The notes: generated by a model from the letters alone, not told the origin. Shown: positions 8,149-17,178, counted from the first letter of the stretch. The stretch: 64,000 bases of DNA from JBGSQR01 sp964509295 (GCA_964509295.1 CAZDWS010000003.1:186001-250000); one strand, 5' to 3'. Program-made: numbers and translations.

Positions 8149-8757
8149 TTAGTTGCACCAGGACACATCTCCTATACCCACCCTTAAGATCTCAGGCGTA
8201 TCACTGACAAGGCTTATGACAGAACTGACATGGGTAGAAAGCAGACCGCCATCAACAATCATATCCAGTCTACTGCCGAACAGGTCTTCTATCAGATCCG
8301 GATTTCCTATGGGCTCTTCACCTGAAAGATTCGCACTGGTGGTGACTATGGGATGCCCAAGCAACTGCACAATATCAAGACAGATTCTGTTGTCAGGCAT
8401 GCGAATTCCGACTGTTTTCTGACGTGTCAACAACAGGTCCGGCACATCACGTGTGGCGTCAAGAACAAATGTATAAGGACCTGGTAGATATCTTTTCAGG
8501 ATTTTAAAGGCCGTATTACTGACACGGGAATATTTGGCAACTTCAGAAAGATTCGGGCAGATGAATGAAAACGGTTTTTTCTTTTCACGCTGTTTCATCT
8601 GATAAATTCGCTCAAGCCCTTTTTTGTTAAATATAGAGCAGCCGATTCCATATGTTGTATCTGTCGGATATGCGATGATACCACCATCCTGCAGACATTT
8701 AACAACGCGAGTAATGTAACGGACTTGCGGATGTTCCGGATGAATTTCCAGCAGCAT
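8149..8757 (-). CDS. L-threonylcarbamoyladenylate synthase
   Basis: A 202-residue YrdC-domain protein of the TsaC/YwlC/Sua5 group. It forms threonylcarbamoyl-AMP from threonine, bicarbonate and ATP, the first step to t6A37 in ANN-reading tRNAs. The N-terminal YPTDTTYGIGC motif (about residues 34-44), the basic KQREKKKPFSF segment (about 55-65) and TSANLSGEEP (about 140-149) are diagnostic. Its length matches the YrdC domain alone, without the extra C-terminal Sua5 domain. The later TsaB, TsaD and TsaE genes are not in this window. The upstream side faces a divergent DUF748 gene across 148 bases. Confidence 0.9.
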   Translation of the reverse strand: MLLEIHPEHPQVRYITRVVKCLQDGGIIAYPTDTTYGIGCSIFNKKGLERIYQMKQREKKKPFSFICPNLSEVAKYSRVSNTAFKILKRYLPGPYTFVLDATRDVPDLLLTRQKTVGIRMPDNRICLDIVQLLGHPIVTTSANLSGEEPIGNPDLIEDLFGSRLDMIVDGGLLSTHVSSVISLVSDTPEILRVGIGDVSWCN

Positions 8758-8812
8758 GCAAACTAACCTTTCATGTAAAATATGTTTTTAATACAGTTTA
8801 TAAAAGTGGGTA

Positions 8813-8840
8813 TTGTTTTAACTACATAACGATGTAATAT
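8813..8840 (+). promoter_or_regulatory. Weak candidate promoter for the DUF748 gene
   Basis: TTGTTT (8813-8818), 16-base spacer, TAATAT (8835-8840) in the AT-rich region between two divergent genes. The match is modest. Confidence 0.3.
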
Positions 8841-8905
8841 ATACATTAAATTTTATTTTGTAGCATCAAATTCATCAATGATCATGTTTTTTTATGGAGT
8901 GGATT

Positions 8906-11900
8906 ATGCTGAGAAAGAAGAAAATTGCCATAATTGCAGCTACTTCGATTATTGCACTCCTTTTATTTATATCATTAATACTACCTTTGATTGTTCGCAG
9001 TAAAGCTATTGAAGCGATACAGAAGGAAACCGGAAGAAAAGTTGCCATTGAATCGATTTCAATCAACCCTTTGACACTGAAAGCTGCTGTCAATAAACTT
9101 GTGATTGAAGAAAAGGGGGGCGGACCTTTCATAAATATTGAACGTGTCTCCGTATCCTTCAGCCTGGCATCCATATTCAGACGGGCGATAATATTATCTG
9201 CGGTTGAGATCAACTCCCCTTCATTCAGTTTCACCAGAACGGCTCCTAATCAGTATAGTTTTTCTGATATTCTGAATAAACAGAAAGCCCCACCAAAACC
9301 TAAAACTGAGGGTACCTCACACTTTTCAATCAATAACATAAGTATTTCAAACGGATATGTAGACTTTTTCGATCAGGCTATTGAAAAAGGCAGAAAACAC
9401 ACAATACGAAAACTTGATATCAAAATTCCTTTTATCAGCAACATCCCCTACCTGGTTGAAAAGTATACTGATCCCAAGCTTTTTGCAGAAATCAATGGAG
9501 CAACATTCAATTTTGACGGCAAGCTGAAACCGCTTCATAAATCATTGGAGACATCTGTCCGGATAGATTTGAAGCAGTTGAATCTTCCCGAACTGGCGGC
9601 ATATTCCCCGCAAAAACTGCCAATTGACTTGAAATCCGGCAAACTTACTATAGATACGGATGTGAGCTACAGAATTTCAGACGACAAAAAACCGGAGCTG
9701 ACAATAAAAGGACTTATCAAACTTGACCAGCTTGCTGCTCAGATGCCAAATGGACAACCGCTGGTAAATCTTCCCGAATTGACTGTCAAAGCCGGCAGGC
9801 TGGAGGTTTTCACCAAAACATTTGAATTCGATTCCATCAAGTTTGATCGTCTGGAATTATTTGTAAATCGTGATACCAGGGGTCAATGGCCCCATGAGCA
9901 GCTGATACCAAAAGGCGAGTCAGCCCCCAAAGAGCCTGCAACTACTTCTAAAATAGAACCTAAGTCGGCTGATGATACGGCCAAAGTTGTTGTTTCAACG
10001 TTCCAGATCGCCGACAGTTCTATTCATTTCCATGATGCAATACCGAAAGGTGGCTTTAAAGGTGATATTTCAAAAATCAATCTGAAACTGAACGGCTTTA
10101 ACAACGCCAAAGACAAATCGGCCCTATACCAGCTTTCAATGCTGCTTGACGATGCTCTCTTCAAATCGGAAGGACAGTTCTCGCCCAACCCTTTAACTGC
10201 CAGATTAAATATGGACTTGAGTGGCCTTAAAATTCAAAAGGGCTGGCCATATGTGAACCAATATCTTACATCTCCGGTTAATGGGATTATTAACCTGTCC
10301 AGTGATGTAACCTACTCAAAAGAAAACGGACTTGAAACAGACAAAGGCACGCTGGCAATCAAAAATCTGTCTACACAATTTAATAAAACAGACAGATTTG
10401 ATCTGGCCCTATTAAGCGTAAACGGAACAGCATTCAGCCAAAAAGAGAACAGCCTCACAGTAGGCGCGGTTCAGTTATCCAAAGGAAATGTCATATTTTC
10501 ACGCGAATCGAATGGTTCCCTGTCACCACTGTCCTTACTGGTACAAAATCAAACACAACCCTCCACATCTGCAACTCCTGCTGTCAGCACATCGACAAAA
10601 AAGACTGTCACCAAGGAATCACAGCCTCTTAAATACAGTCTGAAGCAGTTTCATCTGGACCGCTTTAATATGGCATTTACCGATAAGACAAAAGAAGGAT
10701 TGCCCACCTTTACACTGAAAAATACAAGCCTCAGCCTGGCTAATTTTAACGGCCCCAAATTTACTCCGGCCCAACTACGTTTTTCATCTGTTTTTGGTAA
10801 AAATGCGTCGTTGAAAGTAAACGGCCTGATCACACCAAATCCATTCCGCTACAAAGGTGAAATCAATGTGGGGCAGATCCAGATCAGTGATTTTGAAGAT
10901 TATTTTCCCGATAATCTGAATGTGGAAGTTATCAGCGGCAGCTTTGATACTAAACTGAAGATGGATATAGCACTGAAAGACGGTAAGCCACTCGGCTCAT
11001 TCAGCGGCAGCAGTGGAATCAGGTCATTTCACAGTATTGACACTGCTTCTGAGGAAGACCTGCTGAAATGGGAAAGCCTGCAATTTGATAATTTTGACGG
11101 GAATCTGGAACCATTCAGCCTCAATATCAGCCAGATTGCACTGAACAACTTTTATTCAAAAATTGTAGTTCGTAAAAACGGGACATTGAACCTGCAGAAT
11201 CTGGTCAGCAAGGAAGAATCAGAAAAGAAAGAGACAAATCAGACAGCAGCCATCCAACCACAGGTTTCCAGTTCTGAGGTTGCTGAGCCCGGTACCCGGA
11301 AGATCAATTCAGACCAGAAATCAATAAAGGTGGGTGCCGTTACTATTCAGGGTGGTACGCTCAACTTTACGGACAATCACCTGCCGGAACAATTTACTAC
11401 AACTTTTTTCAACCTGGGCGGACGGGTCAGCGGCTTGTCATCTGAGGATGCACAGATGGCTGATGTTGATCTGCGTGGTAATTTGGAGAACCATTCGCCC
11501 CTGCAGATTTCCGGTAAGATCAACCCATTACGTGACGATATTTTTATCGACCTTACGGTTTCATTCAAGGACATTGAGTTATCACCGGTAACACCGTATA
11601 CAGGAACATTTCTTGGGTACACCGTTGAAAAAGGAAAGCTAAATCTTGACTTGAAGTACCACATTGAAAAGAAAGTACTGAATTCAGAAAACAAGATTTT
11701 TGTTGATCAGTTTACTTTTGGAAATAAGGTTGAGAGCGATAAGGCAACCAATCTGCCGGTAAAACTTGGTTTGGCACTCCTTAAGGATCGAAAGGGAGAA
11801 ATCCACCTGGATGTGCCGGTTACCGGACGCACTGACGATCCAAAATTCAGCATCTGGAGACTGGTCTTCCAGGTTTTGAGCAACCTGATGGTTAAGGCTG

Positions 11901-12520
11901 TTTCATCACCATTTTCGCTTCTTTCCTCGATGTTCGGTGGAGGTGAAGATCTTAGCAGTATACCATTTACCAATGGCAGCAGTACATTAAGGCCACAGGA
12001 AGAGTTAAAACTGAAATCACTTGCCAAAGCCCTGACCGACCGTCCTGCACTTAAAATAGAACTCAAAGCCTATGTTGACCCTGTGCGTGATGCTGAAAGC
12101 TACAAGTCGGAATTGCTTGATCGCAAAATAAGGAATGAAAAATACATTACCCTGGCCAAAGAACAGCAGAGTTCAGGTATCAATGCTGAAGCAGTAAAGG
12201 TTCTGCCGGAAGAATATTCAGCCTATCTGAAAGCTGTCTATAAAAAAGAAAAGTTCCCCAAACCCAGAAACATGATCGGCCTGGTCAAGGATCTACCTGA
12301 TGGTGAAATGAAAAAACTTATCATAACCAATACTGTTGTGGGTAATAACGAACTAAGGGCACTTGCACAGGAAAGAAACAGCGCCGTAATGAATTATCTG
12401 ATAAACAGGGAGGGAGTTGACTCCAAACGAATTTTTCAGAAAATTGATGACATCAACAAAAAACCTGAAAAAGAGGGTGTTTCGGCCAGCCGCGTAGAGC
12501 TGAACGTTATTGTTCAGTAA
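8906..12520 (+). CDS. DUF748 / AsmA-like giant envelope protein
   Basis: About 1204 residues. A basic N-terminus and one membrane anchor (about residues 6-26) precede a very long periplasmic region of repeated beta-strand-rich AsmA/DUF748 segments, interrupted by Thr/Pro/Ser/Lys-rich linkers near residues 345-360, 555-575 and 770-800. The last 170 residues resemble a degenerate OmpA-like domain (IPFTNGSSTLRP, then ERNSAVMNYL), split by an insertion. AsmA-like proteins are thought to form bridges that move phospholipid between membranes; a similar role here is inference. I chose ATG at 8906 because GGAG lies 6 bases upstream; an in-frame ATG at 8894 would add four residues. It is a single gene with convergent and divergent neighbours. 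Confidence 0.85.
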   Translation: MLRKKKIAIIAATSIIALLLFISLILPLIVRSKAIEAIQKETGRKVAIESISINPLTLKAAVNKLVIEEKGGGPFINIERVSVSFSLASIFRRAIILSAVEINSPSFSFTRTAPNQYSFSDILNKQKAPPKPKTEGTSHFSINNISISNGYVDFFDQAIEKGRKHTIRKLDIKIPFISNIPYLVEKYTDPKLFAEINGATFNFDGKLKPLHKSLETSVRIDLKQLNLPELAAYSPQKLPIDLKSGKLTIDTDVSYRISDDKKPELTIKGLIKLDQLAAQMPNGQPLVNLPELTVKAGRLEVFTKTFEFDSIKFDRLELFVNRDTRGQWPHEQLIPKGESAPKEPATTSKIEPKSADDTAKVVVSTFQIADSSIHFHDAIPKGGFKGDISKINLKLNGFNNAKDKSALYQLSMLLDDALFKSEGQFSPNPLTARLNMDLSGLKIQKGWPYVNQYLTSPVNGIINLSSDVTYSKENGLETDKGTLAIKNLSTQFNKTDRFDLALLSVNGTAFSQKENSLTVGAVQLSKGNVIFSRESNGSLSPLSLLVQNQTQPSTSATPAVSTSTKKTVTKESQPLKYSLKQFHLDRFNMAFTDKTKEGLPTFTLKNTSLSLANFNGPKFTPAQLRFSSVFGKNASLKVNGLITPNPFRYKGEINVGQIQISDFEDYFPDNLNVEVISGSFDTKLKMDIALKDGKPLGSFSGSSGIRSFHSIDTASEEDLLKWESLQFDNFDGNLEPFSLNISQIALNNFYSKIVVRKNGTLNLQNLVSKEESEKKETNQTAAIQPQVSSSEVAEPGTRKINSDQKSIKVGAVTIQGGTLNFTDNHLPEQFTTTFFNLGGRVSGLSSEDAQMADVDLRGNLENHSPLQISGKINPLRDDIFIDLTVSFKDIELSPVTPYTGTFLGYTVEKGKLNLDLKYHIEKKVLNSENKIFVDQFTFGNKVESDKATNLPVKLGLALLKDRKGEIHLDVPVTGRTDDPKFSIWRLVFQVLSNLMVKAVSSPFSLLSSMFGGGEDLSSIPFTNGSSTLRPQEELKLKSLAKALTDRPALKIELKAYVDPVRDAESYKSELLDRKIRNEKYITLAKEQQSSGINAEAVKVLPEEYSAYLKAVYKKEKFPKPRNMIGLVKDLPDGEMKKLIITNTVVGNNELRALAQERNSAVMNYLINREGVDSKRIFQKIDDINKKPEKEGVSASRVELNVIVQ

Positions 12521-12537
12521 ATTGTATCTGACAACTG

Positions 12538-13449
12538 CTATTGAGCTGTCAACATTTTGCAGCTGTTGACAGCGTACATTCCCGTAAGCAGGTTGCAGCC
12601 TGGCGGATCTGCCAGAGCTGCAGCCAGGGAGTTCTCCAACTCTATCCGTCTAAATGTTTCAACAGTACGGCTTACGGCATCTTCAACCAGGTCATCTATT
12701 TTAGATTTCCTGGCCTCCCCTGTAACGGGATGCTTCCACTCAACCTCTTCAGACATTTGATTTAAATCCCTATCACCTAAAATCTCAATCGGATAAAACA
12801 GGTGGCGCTGCTGATCGTAGGGCTTCCCGAGAAATGCTCCCAGCAGATTCACTACCAGTTTCCAAAAAATGTTGCTGTACATGGACTGAAAACGGCAATG
12901 CAGTTTTAGAGACCTTGAAACTGCCGAACGCGGCAATTCGGATGCAGTTGAAAACAATATTTCGGCTACTGAAATAATTGACTGTTCTGATTCAGCCGTT
13001 ATCAAATCATACAGTTTATTTACAGGTGGCTGAATACATTTGGATGTCAGATACATATCCATATCAGTCTCAAGCTGGTAGTGTCGACCAATATCATCAA
13101 TTCCAGTTAAAGCGAATATGTAAGGATGAAACACCATATCTGCCTGCATATGGGTTATCACGCCAAGCAGACAGGATAAAACCGGATCTGAAAGCGGTTG
13201 GCCAAGCTGTGACTCAGCGCGTATCAAAGGGTCATAACTGTTACCATCAGTATTATGAAATCTGCCTGCGGCAGCTAGTGCCGACTTTGCATCTGGTCCG
13301 TTAAACAAATGCAATAAGGTATCTGGCAGAACAGCACCTGCCAGATATTCCTTTTTAAAGTAGTCAATTACACCGTACAGTCGGCTATCGCAGCTGAGTT
13401 CTTTCCATGCCCGTTCTGCAATAATCCAGTGGGTGAGTTCTTTCGGCAA
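12538..13449 (-). CDS. Zinc-dependent phospholipase C family protein
   Basis: A 303-residue protein of the PF00882 Zn-dependent phospholipase C/S1-P1-like fold. It begins with the typical LTHWIIAERAW segment (His at residue 7), followed by GAVLPDTLLH (about residues 37-46), FHNTDG, and THMQADMVFHPYIF (about 95-108), which supply metal-binding His and Asp residues. No signal peptide is visible, so a cytoplasmic location seems likely and substrates are unknown. The start is TTG at 13449, supported by GGAG seven bases upstream. It follows plsY by 30 bases, a context that fits membrane-lipid metabolism. Members of this family are often annotated only as hypothetical. Confidence 0.78.
   Translation of the reverse strand: MPKELTHWIIAERAWKELSCDSRLYGVIDYFKKEYLAGAVLPDTLLHLFNGPDAKSALAAAGRFHNTDGNSYDPLIRAESQLGQPLSDPVLSCLLGVITHMQADMVFHPYIFALTGIDDIGRHYQLETDMDMYLTSKCIQPPVNKLYDLITAESEQSIISVAEILFSTASELPRSAVSRSLKLHCRFQSMYSNIFWKLVVNLLGAFLGKPYDQQRHLFYPIEILGDRDLNQMSEEVEWKHPVTGEARKSKIDDLVEDAVSRTVETFRRIELENSLAAALADPPGCNLLTGMYAVNSCKMLTAQ
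12545..12573. repeat. Inverted repeat at convergent gene ends
   Basis: Perfect 9-base arms (12545-12553 and 12565-12573) with an 11-base loop, inside the 3-prime end of the phospholipase-family gene and just past the DUF748 stop. There is no T-run, so it is at best a weak transcription barrier. Confidence 0.4.
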
Positions 13450-13479
13450 GGTGTTACTCCGTTATAGTAGTTGAAAACA

Positions 13480-14061
13480 TCACGACAAAAAGTCTTTTCG
13501 AATGTTGTCCCGGTGCCCGAACAAAACAATAATAACAATCAAACAGTAAACTAAAAACTCATTGGTTGCCCAATTATTGTTGTTTCGAGTGTGATTAATC
13601 GCCATCAATATTGGAGAACAGGCCAAGGCAAGCAAGCCGGACATGGTGGTCCGACGAAAAAACAATAACAAACAGACAGCAAGCAGGAAACCATACAGCA
13701 AAACTAAAGGTTCAAGCAGCAACATGCTTCCGGCAAAAGTGGCAAACCCCTTGCCTCCACGAAAAGAGAGCTGAAACGGCCAGATATGCCCACACACAAC
13801 GGCCAGAAAAGCTGCATACACCAACCAGCCTGAAGTTGCAAAATACTGGGCAATCCAGACTGCCGCCAACCCTTTGCCAGCGTCACCGATCAATGTGATG
13901 ATAAAACCCTTTGTTCCCAGCAGCCTGCCCACATTGCGGCTGCCGGTCCCTCCACTGGAAATAGAACGGATATCGCAATTGCTCAAGGATTTGACCAGGT
14001 AGAAACCTGTATTGATGCAGCCCAGGAGGTATGCAACCAGTATGGTAAAAACCGCTGTCAT
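13480..14061 (-). CDS. plsY: Acyl-phosphate glycerol-3-phosphate acyltransferase
   Basis: A 193-residue inner-membrane enzyme that transfers an acyl group from acyl-phosphate to glycerol-3-phosphate, the first step of phospholipid synthesis. The three PlsY cytoplasmic motifs are present: SGGTGSRNVGR (about residues 35-46), GDAGKG (about 58-63) with the following hydrophobic segment, and GGKGFATFAG (about 100-109). Five hydrophobic segments and the length are normal for the family. It is divergent from infA across 188 bases and followed by the phospholipase-family gene. Confidence 0.93.
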   Translation of the reverse strand: MTAVFTILVAYLLGCINTGFYLVKSLSNCDIRSISSGGTGSRNVGRLLGTKGFIITLIGDAGKGLAAVWIAQYFATSGWLVYAAFLAVVCGHIWPFQLSFRGGKGFATFAGSMLLLEPLVLLYGFLLAVCLLLFFRRTTMSGLLALACSPILMAINHTRNNNNWATNEFLVYCLIVIIVLFGHRDNIRKDFLS

Positions 14062-14249
14062 GATAAAAACGCCTTATATTGATCTTTTGCTGTTAATTTA
14101 ATCAGGAATCATAATTTAGTATTTATCATTTTTTACGTTAATACACTTCTTAAAACTTATTATAATGTAATAAAACTTGCAATTCTAACTGATTATAAGT
14201 ATTGTAAACTCCTTTGAATACCAACCAGTAACGAGGAGCGCCAATCAGT

Positions 14250-14468
14250 ATGAGTAAAGAAGAAGCAATTGAAGTTGAAGGAACAGTAATTGAGCCGTTA
14301 CCCAATGCCATGTTCCGAGTAAGACTTGAAAATGACCACGTTGTTCTGGCGCATATCTCCGGTAAAATGCGAAAATATTTTATCAAGATTCTTCCTGGCG
14401 ACAAGGTTACAGTAGAGTTGTCTCCTTACGATCTCAGCCGTGGCCGCATCACATACCGCGCTAAATAA
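14250..14468 (+). CDS. infA: Translation initiation factor IF-1
   Basis: A 72-residue single-domain OB-fold protein that occupies the ribosomal A site during initiation. The sequence is typical throughout, for example EVEGTVIEPLPNAMFRV and the KMRKYFIKILPGDKV segment, ending with RGRITYR. The ribosome-binding site is GAGGAG, 11 bases before the ATG. It is followed by a hairpin with a T-rich tail and then efp. Confidence 0.97.
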   Translation: MSKEEAIEVEGTVIEPLPNAMFRVRLENDHVVLAHISGKMRKYFIKILPGDKVTVELSPYDLSRGRITYRAK

Positions 14469-14495
14469 CTCTCAATTACAGCATGTTATATTTAC

Positions 14496-14528
14496 AGGCC
14501 CATCTTCAATGGTGGGCTTGTTTTATTT
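14496..14528 (+). terminator. Terminator or attenuator between infA and efp
   Basis: GCCCATC (14498-14504) pairs with GGTGGGC (14511-14517), including one G-U pair, around a 6-base loop. A TTGTTTTATTT tail follows. Only 24 bases remain before the efp start. Confidence 0.62.
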
Positions 14529-14552
14529 AAAAAAACATTCAGTGAGGAAACA

Positions 14553-15116
14553 ATGTACAACGCAGCTGACTTAAAAAAAGGTCTTAAAATTATTCTGGAT
14601 GGCGACCCTTATCTGATCATCGCTTTTGACTTCACCAAACCCGGTAAAGGACAGGCCCTATATCGCACCAAAATGCGCAATATGATCAACGGAACAATTC
14701 TTGACCGTACCTACCGTTCCGGTGAAACCTTCGAGCCTGCAAGCCTGGAAGAGCGCACAATGGAATACCTCTACAAAGAAGATACCCATTACACCTTCAT
14801 GGATCAACAGACCTATGAGCAGGTAGTCATGGAAGAAGAGACTGTTGGTGACTCCAAAAACTTCATGCTAGAAAACCTGAAGGTAGAAGTTCTTATTTTT
14901 GGTGAAAAAGCTATCGGCGTAACCTTGCCAAATTTTGTCAATCTGCGCGTTACCCATACCGAGCAATGGGCAAAGGGCGATACAAGCGGTAATGACTCCA
15001 AACCTGCAACAGTAGAAACCGGCTATACCCTCAGAGTTCCACCTTTTATCGAAGAAGGCGAACTGATCACCATTGACACCCGCAATGGAGAGTATTCAAC
15101 ACGCGTTAAAGGCTAA
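14553..15116 (+). CDS. efp: Elongation factor P
   Basis: A 187-residue three-domain factor that binds the ribosomal E site and rescues stalling at consecutive prolines. The tip loop carries KPGKGQA. Lys32 corresponds to the lysine that EpmA/EpmB modify with (R)-beta-lysine in E. coli. Domain I (KOW-like) spans about residues 1-63; two OB domains follow, ending with the conserved DTRNGEYSTR. GAGGA lies 4 bases upstream of the ATG. The modification genes epmA and epmB follow directly, so the factor is almost certainly beta-lysylated here. No epmC hydroxylase is seen in the window. Confidence 0.97.
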   Translation: MYNAADLKKGLKIILDGDPYLIIAFDFTKPGKGQALYRTKMRNMINGTILDRTYRSGETFEPASLEERTMEYLYKEDTHYTFMDQQTYEQVVMEEETVGDSKNFMLENLKVEVLIFGEKAIGVTLPNFVNLRVTHTEQWAKGDTSGNDSKPATVETGYTLRVPPFIEEGELITIDTRNGEYSTRVKG

Positions 15117-15137
15117 TAGCCCTCTTAAATAAAAATT

Positions 15138-15179
15138 ATAACGAAAGGGCGAGTCAGATATGACTCGCCCTTTCGTTAT
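15138..15179. terminator. Perfect 19-bp hairpin between efp and epmA
   Basis: Arms 15138-15156 and 15161-15179 are perfectly complementary with a GATA loop. On the minus strand the hairpin is followed by AATTTTTATTT, a canonical terminator tail. On the plus strand only CAGAGTTTAAAC follows, so termination downstream of efp would be weaker. It ends 12 bases before the epmA start codon. Confidence 0.7.
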
Positions 15180-15191
15180 CAGAGTTTAAAC

Positions 15192-16082
15192 ATGACCAAT
15201 CGAGATAAAAATCTTTATTTACGCGCATCCGTCATTAATTCTATTCGAGAGTTTTTTAATTCCCGTGATTTCCTGGAAGTGGAAACGCCATTACGCATTC
15301 CTGCCAATGCCCCGGAAGAGTATATTGATCCATTCAATTCAGAGAACAAATACCTACAGACCTCGCCGGAAATATGCATGAAAAGATTACTCTGCCGTGG
15401 TCACAAAAGAATTTATCAGATCAGCCGTTGCTGGCGCAAGGGTGAACGCGGCAACAGACATCTGCCCGAATTCACTATGTTGGAATGGTATCGCGCAGAC
15501 AGTGATTACGGCGACTTGATGAATGATTGTGATGAGTTATTAGCACATGTAACCACAAAATGTGGCAAGCATACTGGAGCGCAAATCATCCAGACAGGTA
15601 AAGCAGAAAGAATAACGGTTCAAGAGGCATTTCAACGCTACAGCAAAAAAGAGATGTTTGAGTCAGTGCGGGATCATAGCTTCGATGAATGTATTGTAAG
15701 TGAAATTGAGCCTGCTCTTCCTCACAACATACCGGTAATTTTAATGGATTACCCTGCGCCGATGGCCTCTCTGGCCCGTTTAAAACCTGAAGACAAAAGT
15801 GTGGCAGAGCGCTTTGAACTTTATCTGGGGGGATTGGAACTGGCAAACGGTTTCAGCGAATTAAATGACCCGGCAGAGCAGATGGAACGTTTTACAGAAA
15901 CCAATCTGCGCCGGAAGGCTGTTGGCTTAGCTCCCCTGCCAATGCCGGAACCTTTCCTGAAAGAATTGGCAAAAATGCCCATTTCTGCCGGGATAGCGCT
16001 GGGTGTAGACCGACTTGTAATGCTGCTTGGTGATGTTGAAAAAATTGACGATGTGGTGGCATTTACGCCTGAGGAGTTATAG
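15192..16082 (+). CDS. epmA: EF-P--(R)-beta-lysine ligase
   Basis: A 296-residue class II lysyl-tRNA synthetase paralogue (PoxA/YjeA/GenX), which activates (R)-beta-lysine and attaches it to EF-P. It lacks the N-terminal anticodon-binding OB domain of LysRS, as expected. Motif 1 lies near residues 29-36 (LEVETP), motif 2 near 78-100 (RIYQISRCWRKGERG and FTMLEWYRA), and motif 3 is GIALGVDRLVML near 272-283. No Shine-Dalgarno sequence is visible, and the start is only 12 bases past a very stable hairpin, so expression is probably low. The 3-prime end overlaps the 3-prime end of convergent epmB by 20 bases. Confidence 0.94.
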   Translation: MTNRDKNLYLRASVINSIREFFNSRDFLEVETPLRIPANAPEEYIDPFNSENKYLQTSPEICMKRLLCRGHKRIYQISRCWRKGERGNRHLPEFTMLEWYRADSDYGDLMNDCDELLAHVTTKCGKHTGAQIIQTGKAERITVQEAFQRYSKKEMFESVRDHSFDECIVSEIEPALPHNIPVILMDYPAPMASLARLKPEDKSVAERFELYLGGLELANGFSELNDPAEQMERFTETNLRRKAVGLAPLPMPEPFLKELAKMPISAGIALGVDRLVMLLGDVEKIDDVVAFTPEEL

Positions 16083-17100
16083 GGTCGCGATAAACAATTC
16101 GCTCCCCCTTGTAATTCATCAGATACAGCAGGTCCCCTTCCCGCTCCATACAATCTGGCAGAATGGCGACCTTCCCCTTCCCGCCCGGCAGGTCAATCAC
16201 ATAATGCGGAACAGCCAGACCTGATATATGGCCTCTTAATCCCCTGACAATCTCAAGGCCCTTTGAAACCGGGGTTCGAAAATGGGCCGTACCCCTGACA
16301 AGATCCATCTGATGAATGTAATAAGGCCTTACACGAATACGCAGCAAACCTGTCATCAATTCGCGCATCACATCAATGGAATCGTTCACACCAGCAAGAA
16401 GAACAGTTTGATTGCCTAAAGGTATACCTGCATCAGCCAACATGTTGCAGGCTTTGCCGGATGCCGCAGTTATTTCAGCAGGATGATTAAAATGAGTATT
16501 GATATAGAGCGGATGAAAACGTTTCAATATGGAGCAAAGCTCGTCTGTTATGCGCTCCGGCATGGTAACCGGAATACGGGTTCCGATGCGGATAATTGAA
16601 ATATGTTTAATTGATCGCAATCGTGTCAGCAGATATAATAGTGAATCATCATCCAGCATCAGCGGATCACCGCCGGAAAGAATGACATCTCTAATAGAAG
16701 TCGTGGCGGTAATGTAATCAAGGGCTGTATCGATCGCACTTCGAGAAAGTGGACTATCTCCCTCGCCGACGTGCCTCTTTCGCATGCAGAATCTGCAGTA
16801 AACCGGACAACGGTTGGAAACCAGCAGAACAGCCCTGTCCGGATAACGGTGAATCAGTCCGGCAACCGGGCTAAGCAGCCCTTCAGCCAGCGGATCAGAT
16901 AGTTGTTCATGATCCTGTAGTTCAAAAGGGCTTGGAACACATTGCAGCCAAACAGGATCATTCTCTTGCTGAATTAAATCCGCATAGGACTGAGACAACT
17001 GAAATGGATATAGATTGGCAACGGCTTGCAACTCTGCAAGCTTATCCAAATTTGTGATTATTTTACCGAGCGTTATGCTATTTGTCTTAATGTATTTCAT
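16063..17100 (-). CDS. epmB: EF-P beta-lysylation protein (lysine 2,3-aminomutase family)
   Basis: A 345-residue radical SAM, PLP-dependent aminomutase that converts (S)-alpha-lysine to (R)-beta-lysine for EF-P modification. The radical SAM cysteines are in CPVYCRFCMRKRHVG near residues 98-111. The SAM motif LSGGDPLMLDD lies near residues 140-150. The length is that of EpmB, shorter than catabolic lysine 2,3-aminomutases (over 400 residues), and the C-terminal DLPGGKGKV, which carries the PLP lysine, is present. Its neighbours epmA and efp make the assignment firm. It is convergent with epmA and shares the last 20 coding bases. Confidence 0.94.
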   Translation of the reverse strand: MKYIKTNSITLGKIITNLDKLAELQAVANLYPFQLSQSYADLIQQENDPVWLQCVPSPFELQDHEQLSDPLAEGLLSPVAGLIHRYPDRAVLLVSNRCPVYCRFCMRKRHVGEGDSPLSRSAIDTALDYITATTSIRDVILSGGDPLMLDDDSLLYLLTRLRSIKHISIIRIGTRIPVTMPERITDELCSILKRFHPLYINTHFNHPAEITAASGKACNMLADAGIPLGNQTVLLAGVNDSIDVMRELMTGLLRIRVRPYYIHQMDLVRGTAHFRTPVSKGLEIVRGLRGHISGLAVPHYVIDLPGGKGKVAILPDCMEREGDLLYLMNYKGERIVYRDPITPQA

Positions 17101-17178
17101 GAAGTTTATATATCACATGTAATATGGCTTGAAAACTGATTCAGACAAAAAGGAGAGAGTTAATCCAGATCGACAGAC

